From the NCBI GenBank assembly GCA_964456985.1, contig CAYWDH010000006.1, positions 1-64,000 of the forward strand: a stretch of 64,000 nucleotides of DNA, given 5' to 3'. The notes below the pieces were generated by a model. It saw only the letters and a list, made by a program, of their open reading frames with translations. It had not been told where the DNA came from and made no database searches. How positions within the stretch are numbered: the stretch's first letter is position 1; every line of letters begins with the position of its first letter. The stretch is from WJMT01 sp964456985. Lineage in GTDB: Bacteria > Acidobacteriota > Aminicenantia > Aminicenantales > Aminicenantaceae. Shown piece after piece: positions 8,199 through 17,523 of the stretch. Both the position numbers and the translations under genes were made by a program.

Positions 8199-8669
8199 AT
8201 AATACCTCCGGCTCGGATAATAATAATGATATATTTATGAAGTTTATTAAAAAGTTGAATTTATTTGATTTGAACACTCTTGACATGAATTATCAGTGTA
8301 TGATTCTACAAAAATCCTGTCAAGTAAAAACCGCCAGCTTAGTAATTTAGGGGACGGACCATGGGTTTTTGTTTATTTTCATATATATAGGCTGATATTT
8401 CCCTCTTATTTTAAGCTTAGGAGGACAATTTTAATATAAAAATCATCCGTCTAAGAAGTTACCTTTCTTTTTTCGCTTACGAATTGAATAATCAATGGAG
8501 AGGTTCTCTATACGCTCAATGGGCTCTTCCATGCTTCCTTACATCCGATTCATCTTGAGTTTAAATGAGTGATTTTTTATATGAATGTCGTCTATTTAAG
8601 CAGAAAGCAGAAGTCAAAGGTTTGATATTTCCGAATCGAACTGAATATCGAGTAGAAAGGAATAAACAC
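8199..8669. other. Intergenic stretch before the REP transposase
   Basis: 471 bases without a convincing gene. Bases 8350-8443 are an inverted copy of the 94-bp element. Bases 8280-8285 read TTGACA but no good -10 follows at normal spacing. The remainder (8444-8669) is AT-rich leader of the transposase gene; an in-frame extension back to 8565 exists but lacks a ribosome site. Confidence 0.5.
8350..8443 (-). repeat. 94-bp GGGGACGGACC element, copy A
   Basis: Reverse-orientation copy at the left end of the transposase unit. Aligned without gaps against copy D it matches at 58 of 94 positions by my count, with the terminal GGGGACGGACCAT block best conserved and a conserved GCTTAG and ATTTTA further in. 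Confidence 0.6.
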
Positions 8670-9380
8670 ATGGCGAGAGCAAGTCGTCATTATATGTCAA
8701 ATTTGATTTGGCATATTACACAACGTTGCCATAACCGAGATTTTTTGCTTAAATTTGTGCGCGATAGAAAACGATGGTTGTATTGGCTGTTCCAGGCAAA
8801 GAAGAGATTTAAAATCCATGTATTGAATTATATGGTCACTTCAAACCATATTCATTTATTGATACGTGATAATTTGCAAGCAAGTTCAATTGCGAATAGC
8901 ATGAACCTGGTTGCCGGTCGAACTGCATGGGAATATAATCACAGAAAAAAACGGAAAGGTGCATTTTGGGAGGATCGTTATCATGCAACAGCTGTAGAAT
9001 CGGACACTCATCTACTCAATTGCATGGTTTATATCGACTTAAATATGCTGAGAGCAGGAGTCGTCGAACATCCATCTGAATGGCCGCACAGCGGCTATAA
9101 TGAAATAATCGCTCACAGGGAAAGATATAAAATTATTGATTTTCCTTGTTTAATTAGGATGTTAGGCCTAAAAAACCAAGAGTTACTCATATATACATAT
9201 AAAGAAATTATTGATGAAATGGTTGCTTCAAGATGCTATCAAAGAGAGCCAAAGTGGACAGAGAGTATAGCTGTGGGAGGTCAAGATTTTTTAAAAAAGA
9301 TAAATCACCGATTGCCTCTAAAATTTAAAAAGAGAAGAATAATCGAACACGAAGGAGGATTTGAGTTGTCTGAAGGATAA
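8670..9380 (+). CDS. REP-associated tyrosine transposase (Y1/HUH, RAYT)
   Basis: 236 residues from the ATG at 8670, chosen because AAAGGA lies upstream and because MARASRHYM is the usual family beginning; the frame stays open back to 8565. Residues 12-16 (LIWHITQRC) and the HIHLLI motif at about residue 70 give the HUH metal-binding motif. The catalytic tyrosine is expected in the CMVYIDLNMLRAG helix near residue 120. RAYTs are thought to mobilise REP palindromes through single-stranded DNA. The gene is enclosed by inverted copies of a repeat also present as solo copies here, which identifies the probable substrate. Confidence 0.85.
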   Translation: MARASRHYMSNLIWHITQRCHNRDFLLKFVRDRKRWLYWLFQAKKRFKIHVLNYMVTSNHIHLLIRDNLQASSIANSMNLVAGRTAWEYNHRKKRKGAFWEDRYHATAVESDTHLLNCMVYIDLNMLRAGVVEHPSEWPHSGYNEIIAHRERYKIIDFPCLIRMLGLKNQELLIYTYKEIIDEMVASRCYQREPKWTESIAVGGQDFLKKINHRLPLKFKKRRIIEHEGGFELSEG

Positions 9381-9396
9381 ATTCCTTAGAACAATT

Positions 9397-9490
9397 ATTA
9401 TAGCACTAAAATTAACTGTCTAAGCGAAAAATTAGGGGTATTATTTCTGTTAACTTGTTGATATAAAAGAAAATACTATGGTCCGTCCCC
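9397..9490 (+). repeat. 94-bp GGGGACGGACC element, copy B
   Basis: Forward-orientation copy at the right end of the transposase unit, starting 17 bases after the transposase stop. It aligns gap-free with copy D at 66 of 94 positions by my count. It ends in ATGGTCCGTCCCC. Confidence 0.65.
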
Positions 9491-9515
9491 TTTTTACTTT
9501 TTTATCTTTTTATTA

Positions 9516-10940
9516 TTATATTTTTAGGTTAAGGGCCATGAGTTTCCTCTCTGTCATCTCTTCGATGGCGTACTTCAGACCTTCCCTTCCAAATCCGCTT
9601 TCTTTGATCCCTCCGTACGGCATATGGTCAATACGAAACGTGGGAATATCATTGACAATGACTCCTCCCACATCCAGTGCTTCATATGCGCGGAAAGCTT
9701 TGTTGAGATCGTTCGTGAAAACGCCTGCCTGAAGTCCGTATATGGAGTTGTTGACATGCTCCAGTGCTTTCTCAAAATCACCATACCTGTACACCACGGC
9801 CACCGGGGCAAAGGCTTCCAGCCATGATATTCTCAAGTCCGGTTTGCACTCGGTGATCACTGTCGGTTCAAACATAGACCCATCCCTCTTTCCTCCGCAA
9901 ACGATGTGCGCCCCGTCATTAATGGCTTCTTCAAGCCATTCTTCGGTCTGCTCTGCGGCCGCCTCATTGATCATAGGACCCACATCAGTGGTCTCTTTCA
10001 TAGGGTCTCCCATTTTAAGATTTTTAACGGAATCTATGAAATCCGACAGGAACCGATCGTATATTTTTTCGTGGATATAAACACGCTGTATGGAAATGCA
10101 GACCTGTCCCGAATAAGCGTAAGCACCAAGCACAGTACGCGGTAGGGCATAATCCAGGTTGGCATCAGGTTCGATCACCACAGCCGCATTCCCGCCAAGT
10201 TCTAAAGTCACGATTTTTTTATGCGCTCTTTTCTTGAGATTCCACCCTATATCCGGACTTCCCGTGAATGTGATCATTTTAACCTTTTTATCTTCTGTAA
10301 AGGCATCTGCAGCCTTGTAACTGCAGGGAACCGCATTGAATCCGCCCGCAGGATAATCCGTTCCGTTGATGATGTCCGCCAGTATCATATCTGTTATGGA
10401 GACCTGGGAGGCCGGCCTTGATATGAATGTGTTCCCTGAAGCCAGGGCCGGGGCGACTTTATGCGCCACCAGATTAAGAGGGAAATTGAAAGGAGTGATC
10501 CCGGATATGACACCGATAGGGAAGCGGCGCACAAATCCCCAGCGGTTTTCAGTCTGGGGCGTGAGGTCGAGTGGAATGATCTCTCCGTTTATGCGTTTAG
10601 CCTCTTCGGCAGCGATCTTGAATGTATTGACAGCTCTTAAGACTTCTACCCGTGAAGATTTGATAGGCTTTCCTGCGCCCAGAACGATAGATTCAGCCAG
10701 CTCCTTTTCCCTTTTTTTTATTTCATTCGATATCTTCTCAAGCGCTTCCGCACGTTCCCGGCTTGAGAGGAGTTTTGTCTTTTGAAAAGCTGCATGAGCT
10801 TTTTCAATGGATTTTTCAACCTGTGGCTTATCGGCAAAGTGGACTTTTCCCACCACTTTTTCGTCATAAGGGGATTTGATATCCCGCACTTCGGCACCCT
10901 GTTCCCAATTTCCATTGATCAATAGTTTGTATTCTTTCAT
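9516..10940 (-). CDS. NAD(P)-dependent aldehyde dehydrogenase
   Basis: 474 residues, full length. Active-site residues of the superfamily are present: Asn152 in PFNFPLN, Glu247 in TLELGGN and the nucleophile Cys281 in SGQVCISIQR. The cofactor-binding GSPDIGWNLKKRA segment begins at residue 227. The SGQVCISIQRVYIH pattern resembles lactaldehyde, succinate-semialdehyde or non-phosphorylating glyceraldehyde-3-phosphate dehydrogenases; the substrate cannot be chosen safely. AAGGAGG precedes the ATG. It is transcribed toward the transposon and is separated by 84 bases from the upstream three-gene secreted-protein operon on the same strand. Confidence 0.9.
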   Translation of the reverse strand: MKEYKLLINGNWEQGAEVRDIKSPYDEKVVGKVHFADKPQVEKSIEKAHAAFQKTKLLSSRERAEALEKISNEIKKREKELAESIVLGAGKPIKSSRVEVLRAVNTFKIAAEEAKRINGEIIPLDLTPQTENRWGFVRRFPIGVISGITPFNFPLNLVAHKVAPALASGNTFISRPASQVSITDMILADIINGTDYPAGGFNAVPCSYKAADAFTEDKKVKMITFTGSPDIGWNLKKRAHKKIVTLELGGNAAVVIEPDANLDYALPRTVLGAYAYSGQVCISIQRVYIHEKIYDRFLSDFIDSVKNLKMGDPMKETTDVGPMINEAAAEQTEEWLEEAINDGAHIVCGGKRDGSMFEPTVITECKPDLRISWLEAFAPVAVVYRYGDFEKALEHVNNSIYGLQAGVFTNDLNKAFRAYEALDVGGVIVNDIPTFRIDHMPYGGIKESGFGREGLKYAIEEMTERKLMALNLKI

Positions 10941-11024
10941 TTTTCCTCCTTATCTGTTAGTCTGAATAGTTCAGTTCATCTAGCTTAAAAGGAAAGTATA
11001 ATGTTTCGACCAAAAAGTTTAAAG

Positions 11025-13415
11025 TTAAAAAGCGGAGCTGCACAATTCCCCGCTGAGCCAGTCAACGGTTTTCTCCACAATAAAATTTGACCAGATAGTA
11101 TCAGCAAGAAAATACCCGGTGAGTTTTCCCATCATATAGTTGCACACAGTGTCCCATATGCATTTGGCAACGGCCAGTTTATGCTCCGCTGTTGTATCTC
11201 CTCCGGCAAGCGCAACCGCGGCTGTGTTCATGATGCAGGTGAAGATGCCCATATAAGACTCGATTTGAAGTTTGAGCTGGATCATGGTCTGAGCCACTTC
11301 CACATATTCCGCTATGGCCTGGCCTTGGCCGTATGTTCCTATGCCAAGGGTATGACCTGTTTCAGGATCAACCCTCCACCAAGTGGTGTATTCTTCACCG
11401 TTGATTTTGAAAGCGTTTGTTGGCGCAATGACCAGAAAGCCGTTCTCAAGGTCCTGCTTTATGCGTTCATGCGAATCTCTGTCAAGCTCCAGATTTTTGA
11501 ATCCTTTATCTTCCGGACCAGTGAGTGCTATCCACCCAGAACCTTCATTGAAGACCTCACTGGTGTTAAGGATTTTGTCTCCGGGAGGCATAATAAGGGC
11601 TTCGATGTTCGTATCAAGGACCCCCTGGCCTAGCCGGATGAAAAAATCTTGTTCCTGGAGCAATGATATATCATTTTCAATGATGTCCATACTTCTGTAT
11701 TTTACAAGTTCCCCCTCAGGATTTAGATTTAATTGAGAATGGAAGCTGATGAGATTGGGGTGATCGAGAAAAACTCCTTTTCCTTTCCAACCGAATCGGG
11801 CCCTTGCCAGAGCCATATCATAGAGCTTTCCCGGAGGGGAAGTTGTTTCCGCTATTTGGTTGAGCACCTGCTGAGGATCAGGATCTTTAAGTCCTTCAAA
11901 AAGTTCAAGCACTGTCTCTTGATTGGACAATAAATTTTCAATGGTCAGGTATTCCATGAATTCCGCAGAAAACCGGCCTTTAATAACAAGAATTTCAGTC
12001 TCACCGAGTATGCTGAGGCAGCGTTTCATTCGATCTTTGTCCTTTATGTCAGGGGAGGGAATGGTGTCCTCAGCCCTTTGAGCTGGCCCCAGAAGGTCAA
12101 AGACCTCACGCCGCATGATACGGCCGGGTTGACCCGGGGAGCAGAGTTCGTATTCGATCCACTCTGCAGTGAGATAGGCATCTTTTTCCGGTTCCTCCTT
12201 TTTTGCCTGACCGCTAAAGGCTTTGAACAAGCTCCTGTTAAATCCCCCGATCCCTCCTGAGCTTTTTTTCTTTTCAATCAGCTCGCCGGTTTGGTTGAAT
12301 AGGCTCCCTTGTATTTCGTCCGAATCAACCGTCAATGTGGGGGCCCATGATTTCTGTTCGAGGAGGACATTCTTCAGGTTTGAGATGAGGTCCTCGGCAT
12401 TAAAAAGATCCTCATCCGTGGGCCAGTCCAGAGGATAATGGCGGATCAGGAGTCGGCCGGCAGAGAGTTCATCCGGACGGACTGTATGCTCAAGGACTGT
12501 CTTTTTCTCCACCTTTCCGCCTTTCCACTGCTCGATAATAAGACGGATGTGCACAAGATGAAATTCATCCTCATCCAGGTCATCCGCATCATAAAAGTCA
12601 TCAGGTTCCACAAGGGTCTCGCCTGGCTCGAGATCTGGAGAAGAGGGATCCAGATCCATCCATCCCCCGTCTTCACGGTACTGCACCCACCAGTGCTCCT
12701 TCAGGACTTCCCTGTAGTGAGCGTTACGGTCAGAACTTTTCGCAGCTCCTGAAGTCTTTACAACCGAGGTCAGGGCTTCCGTCTGTCTTTCCGCTCTGGC
12801 TTGTATTTTCTTTTCCAGCTGTTCCCGTGCCTTTATCTGATCGCTTAACTCCTTTTTAAGCTTGTTTTTATCCATGCCAAATTTTAAAGCAAACGTTTCC
12901 GTACGCTCGTTTCCGGATGCAGCTTCCTCCCCCGTATCATAAAAAGGGAAAGAGACAGCCCGCTGCCGCAGCTTCTGCAAAAGGCTGTCCGCCTCTTCAT
13001 CCGAAAGAACGCCTTTTGCCAGGTGCACTTCATAGCCGGCTTCATAGAGAAGCTCATAAAGGAGGAGCGCCCGGTCCAGACTGTTTCCAAGCCTGTCCAT
13101 GAGCACGCCTCTTGACCCCCGGAAAGTGCCCTTGTAAGGAACGAGCAGGGTGTTGTCTCTGACCCACTCATAGAGTGCTTCCACTCGGTTTCCCACCTCG
13201 TCCACAAGGGCCTCAGGACTGAAGCTCTTTTTATCCAGTTCGTCCTCCCATTCCTCAAGCTGTCCGTACATGTTTTCCAGCTCACCCAGAGCTGCACTGA
13301 TCTCTTCCGCACCGGGAAGGTCTTGTTTTTTATTCTGTCCGTTCGAGGAGCTGTAAAACACAATACAAAAGATAAGAAAGAGGATTAAAAAGCCTCTTGT
13401 TTGAGTTTTTCTCAT
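11025..13415 (-). CDS. Exported transglutaminase-like protein with Ser at the Cys position
   Basis: 796 residues. A signal anchor (about 8-22) is followed by a coiled-coil-prone stretch (36-62) and a transglutaminase-like core. GNSLDRALLLYELLYEAGYE (110-129) matches the region that normally carries the catalytic Cys, but here Ser112 stands at that position. HWWVQYREDGGWMDLDPS (241-258) supplies the His241 and Asp256 equivalents. A long domain without recognised relatives follows (about 270-700), then a hydrophobic C-terminal part (about 705-790). The start codon overlaps the stop of the VWA gene by 4 bases (ATGA), so the two are translationally coupled. A non-proteolytic binding or structural role is possible given the Cys-to-Ser change. 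Confidence 0.65.
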   Translation of the reverse strand: MRKTQTRGFLILFLIFCIVFYSSSNGQNKKQDLPGAEEISAALGELENMYGQLEEWEDELDKKSFSPEALVDEVGNRVEALYEWVRDNTLLVPYKGTFRGSRGVLMDRLGNSLDRALLLYELLYEAGYEVHLAKGVLSDEEADSLLQKLRQRAVSFPFYDTGEEAASGNERTETFALKFGMDKNKLKKELSDQIKAREQLEKKIQARAERQTEALTSVVKTSGAAKSSDRNAHYREVLKEHWWVQYREDGGWMDLDPSSPDLEPGETLVEPDDFYDADDLDEDEFHLVHIRLIIEQWKGGKVEKKTVLEHTVRPDELSAGRLLIRHYPLDWPTDEDLFNAEDLISNLKNVLLEQKSWAPTLTVDSDEIQGSLFNQTGELIEKKKSSGGIGGFNRSLFKAFSGQAKKEEPEKDAYLTAEWIEYELCSPGQPGRIMRREVFDLLGPAQRAEDTIPSPDIKDKDRMKRCLSILGETEILVIKGRFSAEFMEYLTIENLLSNQETVLELFEGLKDPDPQQVLNQIAETTSPPGKLYDMALARARFGWKGKGVFLDHPNLISFHSQLNLNPEGELVKYRSMDIIENDISLLQEQDFFIRLGQGVLDTNIEALIMPPGDKILNTSEVFNEGSGWIALTGPEDKGFKNLELDRDSHERIKQDLENGFLVIAPTNAFKINGEEYTTWWRVDPETGHTLGIGTYGQGQAIAEYVEVAQTMIQLKLQIESYMGIFTCIMNTAAVALAGGDTTAEHKLAVAKCIWDTVCNYMMGKLTGYFLADTIWSNFIVEKTVDWLSGELCSSAF

Positions 13416-16400
13416 AAAGCCTCCTGATGTGATTCCTTAAGGACCCATTTGTTCTCTTCCTTGACCAGTATAAAAGTAAGCATCTTGTCAGCTTTTATGG
13501 TGATTTTTTGCTCTATGATTTCGGGTGCCAGCATCAATCTTAACGTATAGGAACCTTCGGTAAGTTCAACAGGATTTCCTCCCACAAAACCGCTTCCGAC
13601 CGTCTCTCCTTTATCATCCGTAACCGTGAATTCGACCTGAAGCGTCTCTTCAAGAGAAGAGAAGAGCTCGTTCGCATTTTTTGCATCCAGATAATTTCCG
13701 TTTGTGGACCGGGCGATTGATTCCAGCTGTCCGCGGTGTTCAGCTTCCTGTATACCGAATCCTATGATATGAAGGTTGAGATCCACTTCCATCTCTTTTA
13801 TGTGCGCAGCAATGGAGTGAATGTCTCCTCCGCAGCTTTCAATACCGTCGCTTATAAGGATAATGGTCCCTTTATCTGTGTTCTGGAAGTCCCGGGTTGC
13901 CTGGAGCACAGAGTACACAAGAGGTGTTTTTCCTCGGGGTTTGATGGACTGGATGATGTCGATTATCTTCTGCTTTTGAACCGGCCCCATAGGCATGACC
14001 AGTTCTGTATCTTCGCAGGCGCGGCTGTCTCTTAAAGAATAACGGTGTCCGTACAGACGCAGGCCTACATTCATGTCCTCGGGAAGGCCGTTGATGATCT
14101 GCTCCAGCACTTCTTTGGCGATGGAGATTTTACTTTTTCCCTGAATCTGTCCCCACATCGAGTTGGAAGCGTCCACGATCAGCTCTACGTTATTGATGGT
14201 CGCTTTTTCTTCTCCTTCCTGAAACAAGATTTGAAGGGAGCCCTGTTTTTTCACTTTTTTCTCCACTTTGGGTTTTTCCGGTTTTTTCAGTTCAGCCCGG
14301 ACAAGGTAGGGGATGGCTGAGGTAAACTGTTCAAAGATGGTTTTAGCGCTTTGTTCGATCATCTCATCCGAAGGCGAATGATAGAACTGACCTCCGGTGG
14401 AGTAGGCGATCTCACTAAAGATCTGATTCAAAGTGTTATCAAAATAATCTGATTTGCTGTGCCAACCTGGCTGTACCCCGATGGTAGAGAATATGACGCC
14501 TGTATCAAGGATGGCGTCCCAGAGCTCTATGTATGCGAGCTTCCAGTCATCCTCCTGGCAGACGAGTTCATCCAGCACAGCGATCACAGCCCGGTTACCA
14601 TCTTTGACTTTGACCTCATCGATGGCTGTGTGCAGCCCGTTAAAGGTGTCTGTATTTCCGGCCCCAAGGACCTCACTCTCTGCTGCTTTTGTGAGCTGGG
14701 CGGGGTCCCGTGTGAAATCGGACAACATAAACACTTTATCTGTATATTTCATCAGCTTCAGCTCTAACCCTTCTTTAAGGTTGGTTAAATATCCTCGGAG
14801 GACCTTTTTCACTGTAGGGACACTAACCTTCATAGAACCGCTGTCATCATAGACAAGAACCACATAGATCTCTGGCTGTGTGATTTGGAGGAAATAGTCA
14901 CCAGGTTTCAAACTGTAGATCATGACCTGAGTGTTCCCTGTGGTCCTGATGTCAGAAGGAGAAATGTCTTCCCCTTCACTTGTCTGAAGCACGGCTCTTG
15001 CATTCACTATGCCGAATTTTCGAAACGATATCTCCAGTTTCTCATCTTTGATATCAGAAAGGGGGATTTTATAAACATCCTGATTGTTTTTTGATACTTC
15101 TCCTCCCAGAAGTGTTTTAATAGGAAGGAGCTGGGCCTCCTGGATGGAGTTGTTGGATTCTTTTTCTCTGAGTTCGGATTCTTCCATCATTTCCTTTGCG
15201 GTCATCTGCTCCCCACTTTGTTTGAAATACCCGCTGACGAATATCTCCGGGATCTCGATCTCTTCATCAATGTAGGCCTCAGTGATCTGGATTTTCAGGT
15301 ATTTGGCTGTTGTTGGGGTCACCTCAAATTCCTGCAGGCTATCCGGCCTCTCTTTGATATTGATTTCAGTCAGAGGCTCGAATCCTGTTTTCGGCGTGTT
15401 GTTTGACACGGAGAATTTTATTTTTTTGGGAAAGTCCTCTTCTCCCACCTGGATCCCGATTTTATGGATCTCCGCAAATCTGCCCTGGGGAAAGCAGAAC
15501 ACAGCTTCTCTGGGAAGATCTCCGTCCTCAAAGTCAAAATAAAAGGTCTCTTCTTTGTAGTCTTTTTGATCCAGGCTGTGGTCGATCATTCGTTTCCATT
15601 CATAATAAACCGGAGGGGATGACCTGTAGATCACAGCTGCCCCTCTTCTTGAGGATAAAAGGTCCTGCATGGTTTTCTCAGGCGGATTATTAGGATCAAT
15701 CGGTGTGACTTTGATGTCAGAGAACAAATAGCTTCCTGAGTCGAGCGGAGAGACGCCAGAAGCTTCCAGCCCGATTTTCCCTTTCTTTGAGCGGCTGTCC
15801 TCTATGTCAAAGACAACCTGGCTGTCGATAAGATACAGGATACGGTTTCCTACTGATTTCAGCTCGATATCCATGGGTTTTCCGACTTTTTCTTCCGGGA
15901 TATCCATCTCGGCAAAGGACAGAAGTTCGAGTCCCTGTGGAGAGAAAAGAGATATCTCATACCGGTCGTTTCGTTTGTTGTATCCGACACGGTAATAATG
16001 CTGTGGATTTTTATAGCCAAAAACAAGACCGAAATATCGGCCGTATCCGCCTTTTTGGGTGGTAGGCATCACTTGAAAAGAAGCGGAGAAATTTTCCCAA
16101 TCGTCTTTTTCAGTAATAAGAAGCGTAGCTGATTCTTCAGTCGTGTTCTGGCATGAGATCCCGGAAAATTCAGTAAGCACAGGTTTCCAGATGCTCTTCT
16201 GAGGTTCAGCCTCAGGATCGTCCCATGTTTCCCATCCATCAAGATTTTCTGTTTTGAAGTTGCTGGTAAAGGATATTTCCTGAGCTGAAGGGGGAGCCTC
16301 AGCCTGGTTTTTTCCAGCCTCACCCGAAGTTTTTAAGAAGCGGCCGTAGGCATAGACCTCGCTGATAGCGACCTGTTTTCCCATGCTTTCAATGATCATT

Positions 16401-17500
16401 TTTTCCAGATCCGGGGTCATACCGCTGGGTCCGGAGGTCAATATCTTCATCTTCAAATATTTAGCTTTTGTGGGTTTGACCGCAAACTCCTGATATTCTT
16501 TTTTGTCAGGATCTATCTCAAAGGTTCCGATGGACTCAAAGCCTTCACTGCTTTTCTGGGAGACAAGGAACTCAATATTTCCGGGAAGCCATGAATCAGT
16601 GAGCTGGATGCCGATTTTTTGTATTTCCGCTTCTCCTCTGTCAGTTGGAAAAGAAAAAACGACCTCATAAGGGAGCTCATTTTCTTTAAGGGACAGAAGA
16701 AAGAGACCCTTTGGGTCTGTTTTTTTTATTGTTTTTTCGTGGTCTATCAATGCCAGGTGGATCTCGTCTTCAGGTGTTACCACACGGGCTCCTTTGTTTA
16801 AGGAGAGCAAGTCCTCAAGCCCTATTTCCGGCAGGTCTTCAGGGGCGGATGACTGCACGCTTATACTGCTGAAAAGGACTTTTTCCATTCCCAGCCCGGA
16901 CACGGCCAAGCCGCATTGGCCCCTCTGGTAACGGCTATCACTGACATCGAACAGAATGCTTTTATCAACCAGAAACCGCATGCGCTGACCTGTGAAATCA
17001 ACCTGTACAGGGATATTCTTATATTTGGGACATTCGGTTTTAGTGGATTCCATGATATCGAATCCCTCGGGAGTCCGGCACACAAGCTCGAAACTTTCCT
17101 CTCCGGAATTATATCCTGCCCAGTAGTAATGTTCAGGGTCCTGGAATCCGAATACCAGGCCGAAGGACATCCCTTCCTCGCTTCCATCACCGAATCGGAT
17201 AAAATTTGTGCGTATGGAATAGTTGCCCCACGATTTTTCGCCGGTAAGCAGCAGGGAAGCGCACTTGTTCGCATCATTTTTTATGCCTGAGGTTTCGGTG
17301 AGCATGGTATCCCATTGGCTCGGCCCATCTCTGGCTTCAGGATTATCCCAGACCTCCCATTTCATCTGCCGGGTCAGCATGTTTTCATCCGAAGAAAGGG
17401 GAATGAACTGTAAGTCATTGTTTGAATAGGTATTTGAGGTAAAGGGAAGGAAACAGAGGATTAGAAATAAAGAGGCTATGGATACAAATGATTTCTTCAT
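13412..17500 (-). CDS. Large exported protein with duplicated lectin/discoidin-like units and two VWA domains
   Basis: 1362 residues with a signal peptide (about 1-25). Residues 45-390 and 415-780 are a tandem duplication: each has a concanavalin-like part (GLVFGF near 115, GLVFGY near 492, each followed by a HYY motif) and a discoidin-like part (IQKIGIQL and IHKIGIQV, then AKYLK). A PPC-like beta domain follows (about 785-875). Two von Willebrand A domains come next, with metal-site motifs DDSGSM (near 885) and DASNSM (near 1110). The C-terminal 75 residues resemble a PEGA-type surface domain. VWA domains bind protein partners through a metal ion, so this is probably a surface or periplasmic adhesion/assembly protein. 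AGGAGAT precedes the ATG. Confidence 0.8.
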   Translation of the reverse strand: MKKSFVSIASLFLILCFLPFTSNTYSNNDLQFIPLSSDENMLTRQMKWEVWDNPEARDGPSQWDTMLTETSGIKNDANKCASLLLTGEKSWGNYSIRTNFIRFGDGSEEGMSFGLVFGFQDPEHYYWAGYNSGEESFELVCRTPEGFDIMESTKTECPKYKNIPVQVDFTGQRMRFLVDKSILFDVSDSRYQRGQCGLAVSGLGMEKVLFSSISVQSSAPEDLPEIGLEDLLSLNKGARVVTPEDEIHLALIDHEKTIKKTDPKGLFLLSLKENELPYEVVFSFPTDRGEAEIQKIGIQLTDSWLPGNIEFLVSQKSSEGFESIGTFEIDPDKKEYQEFAVKPTKAKYLKMKILTSGPSGMTPDLEKMIIESMGKQVAISEVYAYGRFLKTSGEAGKNQAEAPPSAQEISFTSNFKTENLDGWETWDDPEAEPQKSIWKPVLTEFSGISCQNTTEESATLLITEKDDWENFSASFQVMPTTQKGGYGRYFGLVFGYKNPQHYYRVGYNKRNDRYEISLFSPQGLELLSFAEMDIPEEKVGKPMDIELKSVGNRILYLIDSQVVFDIEDSRSKKGKIGLEASGVSPLDSGSYLFSDIKVTPIDPNNPPEKTMQDLLSSRRGAAVIYRSSPPVYYEWKRMIDHSLDQKDYKEETFYFDFEDGDLPREAVFCFPQGRFAEIHKIGIQVGEEDFPKKIKFSVSNNTPKTGFEPLTEINIKERPDSLQEFEVTPTTAKYLKIQITEAYIDEEIEIPEIFVSGYFKQSGEQMTAKEMMEESELREKESNNSIQEAQLLPIKTLLGGEVSKNNQDVYKIPLSDIKDEKLEISFRKFGIVNARAVLQTSEGEDISPSDIRTTGNTQVMIYSLKPGDYFLQITQPEIYVVLVYDDSGSMKVSVPTVKKVLRGYLTNLKEGLELKLMKYTDKVFMLSDFTRDPAQLTKAAESEVLGAGNTDTFNGLHTAIDEVKVKDGNRAVIAVLDELVCQEDDWKLAYIELWDAILDTGVIFSTIGVQPGWHSKSDYFDNTLNQIFSEIAYSTGGQFYHSPSDEMIEQSAKTIFEQFTSAIPYLVRAELKKPEKPKVEKKVKKQGSLQILFQEGEEKATINNVELIVDASNSMWGQIQGKSKISIAKEVLEQIINGLPEDMNVGLRLYGHRYSLRDSRACEDTELVMPMGPVQKQKIIDIIQSIKPRGKTPLVYSVLQATRDFQNTDKGTIILISDGIESCGGDIHSIAAHIKEMEVDLNLHIIGFGIQEAEHRGQLESIARSTNGNYLDAKNANELFSSLEETLQVEFTVTDDKGETVGSGFVGGNPVELTEGSYTLRLMLAPEIIEQKITIKADKMLTFILVKEENKWVLKESHQEAL

Positions 17501-17523
17501 AATTTTATCTCCTGCAAAATAGG

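Larger units (their letters stand above)
8350..9490 (+). mobile_element. RAYT-type transposon bounded by inverted 94-bp elements
   Basis: The unit runs from GGGGACGGACCAT (8350-8362) to its reverse complement ATGGTCCGTCCCC (9478-9490). Both ends extend into inverted copies of a 94-base element that also occurs three times elsewhere in the window without a transposase. The single gene inside encodes a Y1 transposase of the REP-associated kind. Single-strand HUH transposases recognise hairpins near their ends, which suits the stem-loop-bearing repeats here. No target duplication is expected for this class. Confidence 0.65.
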
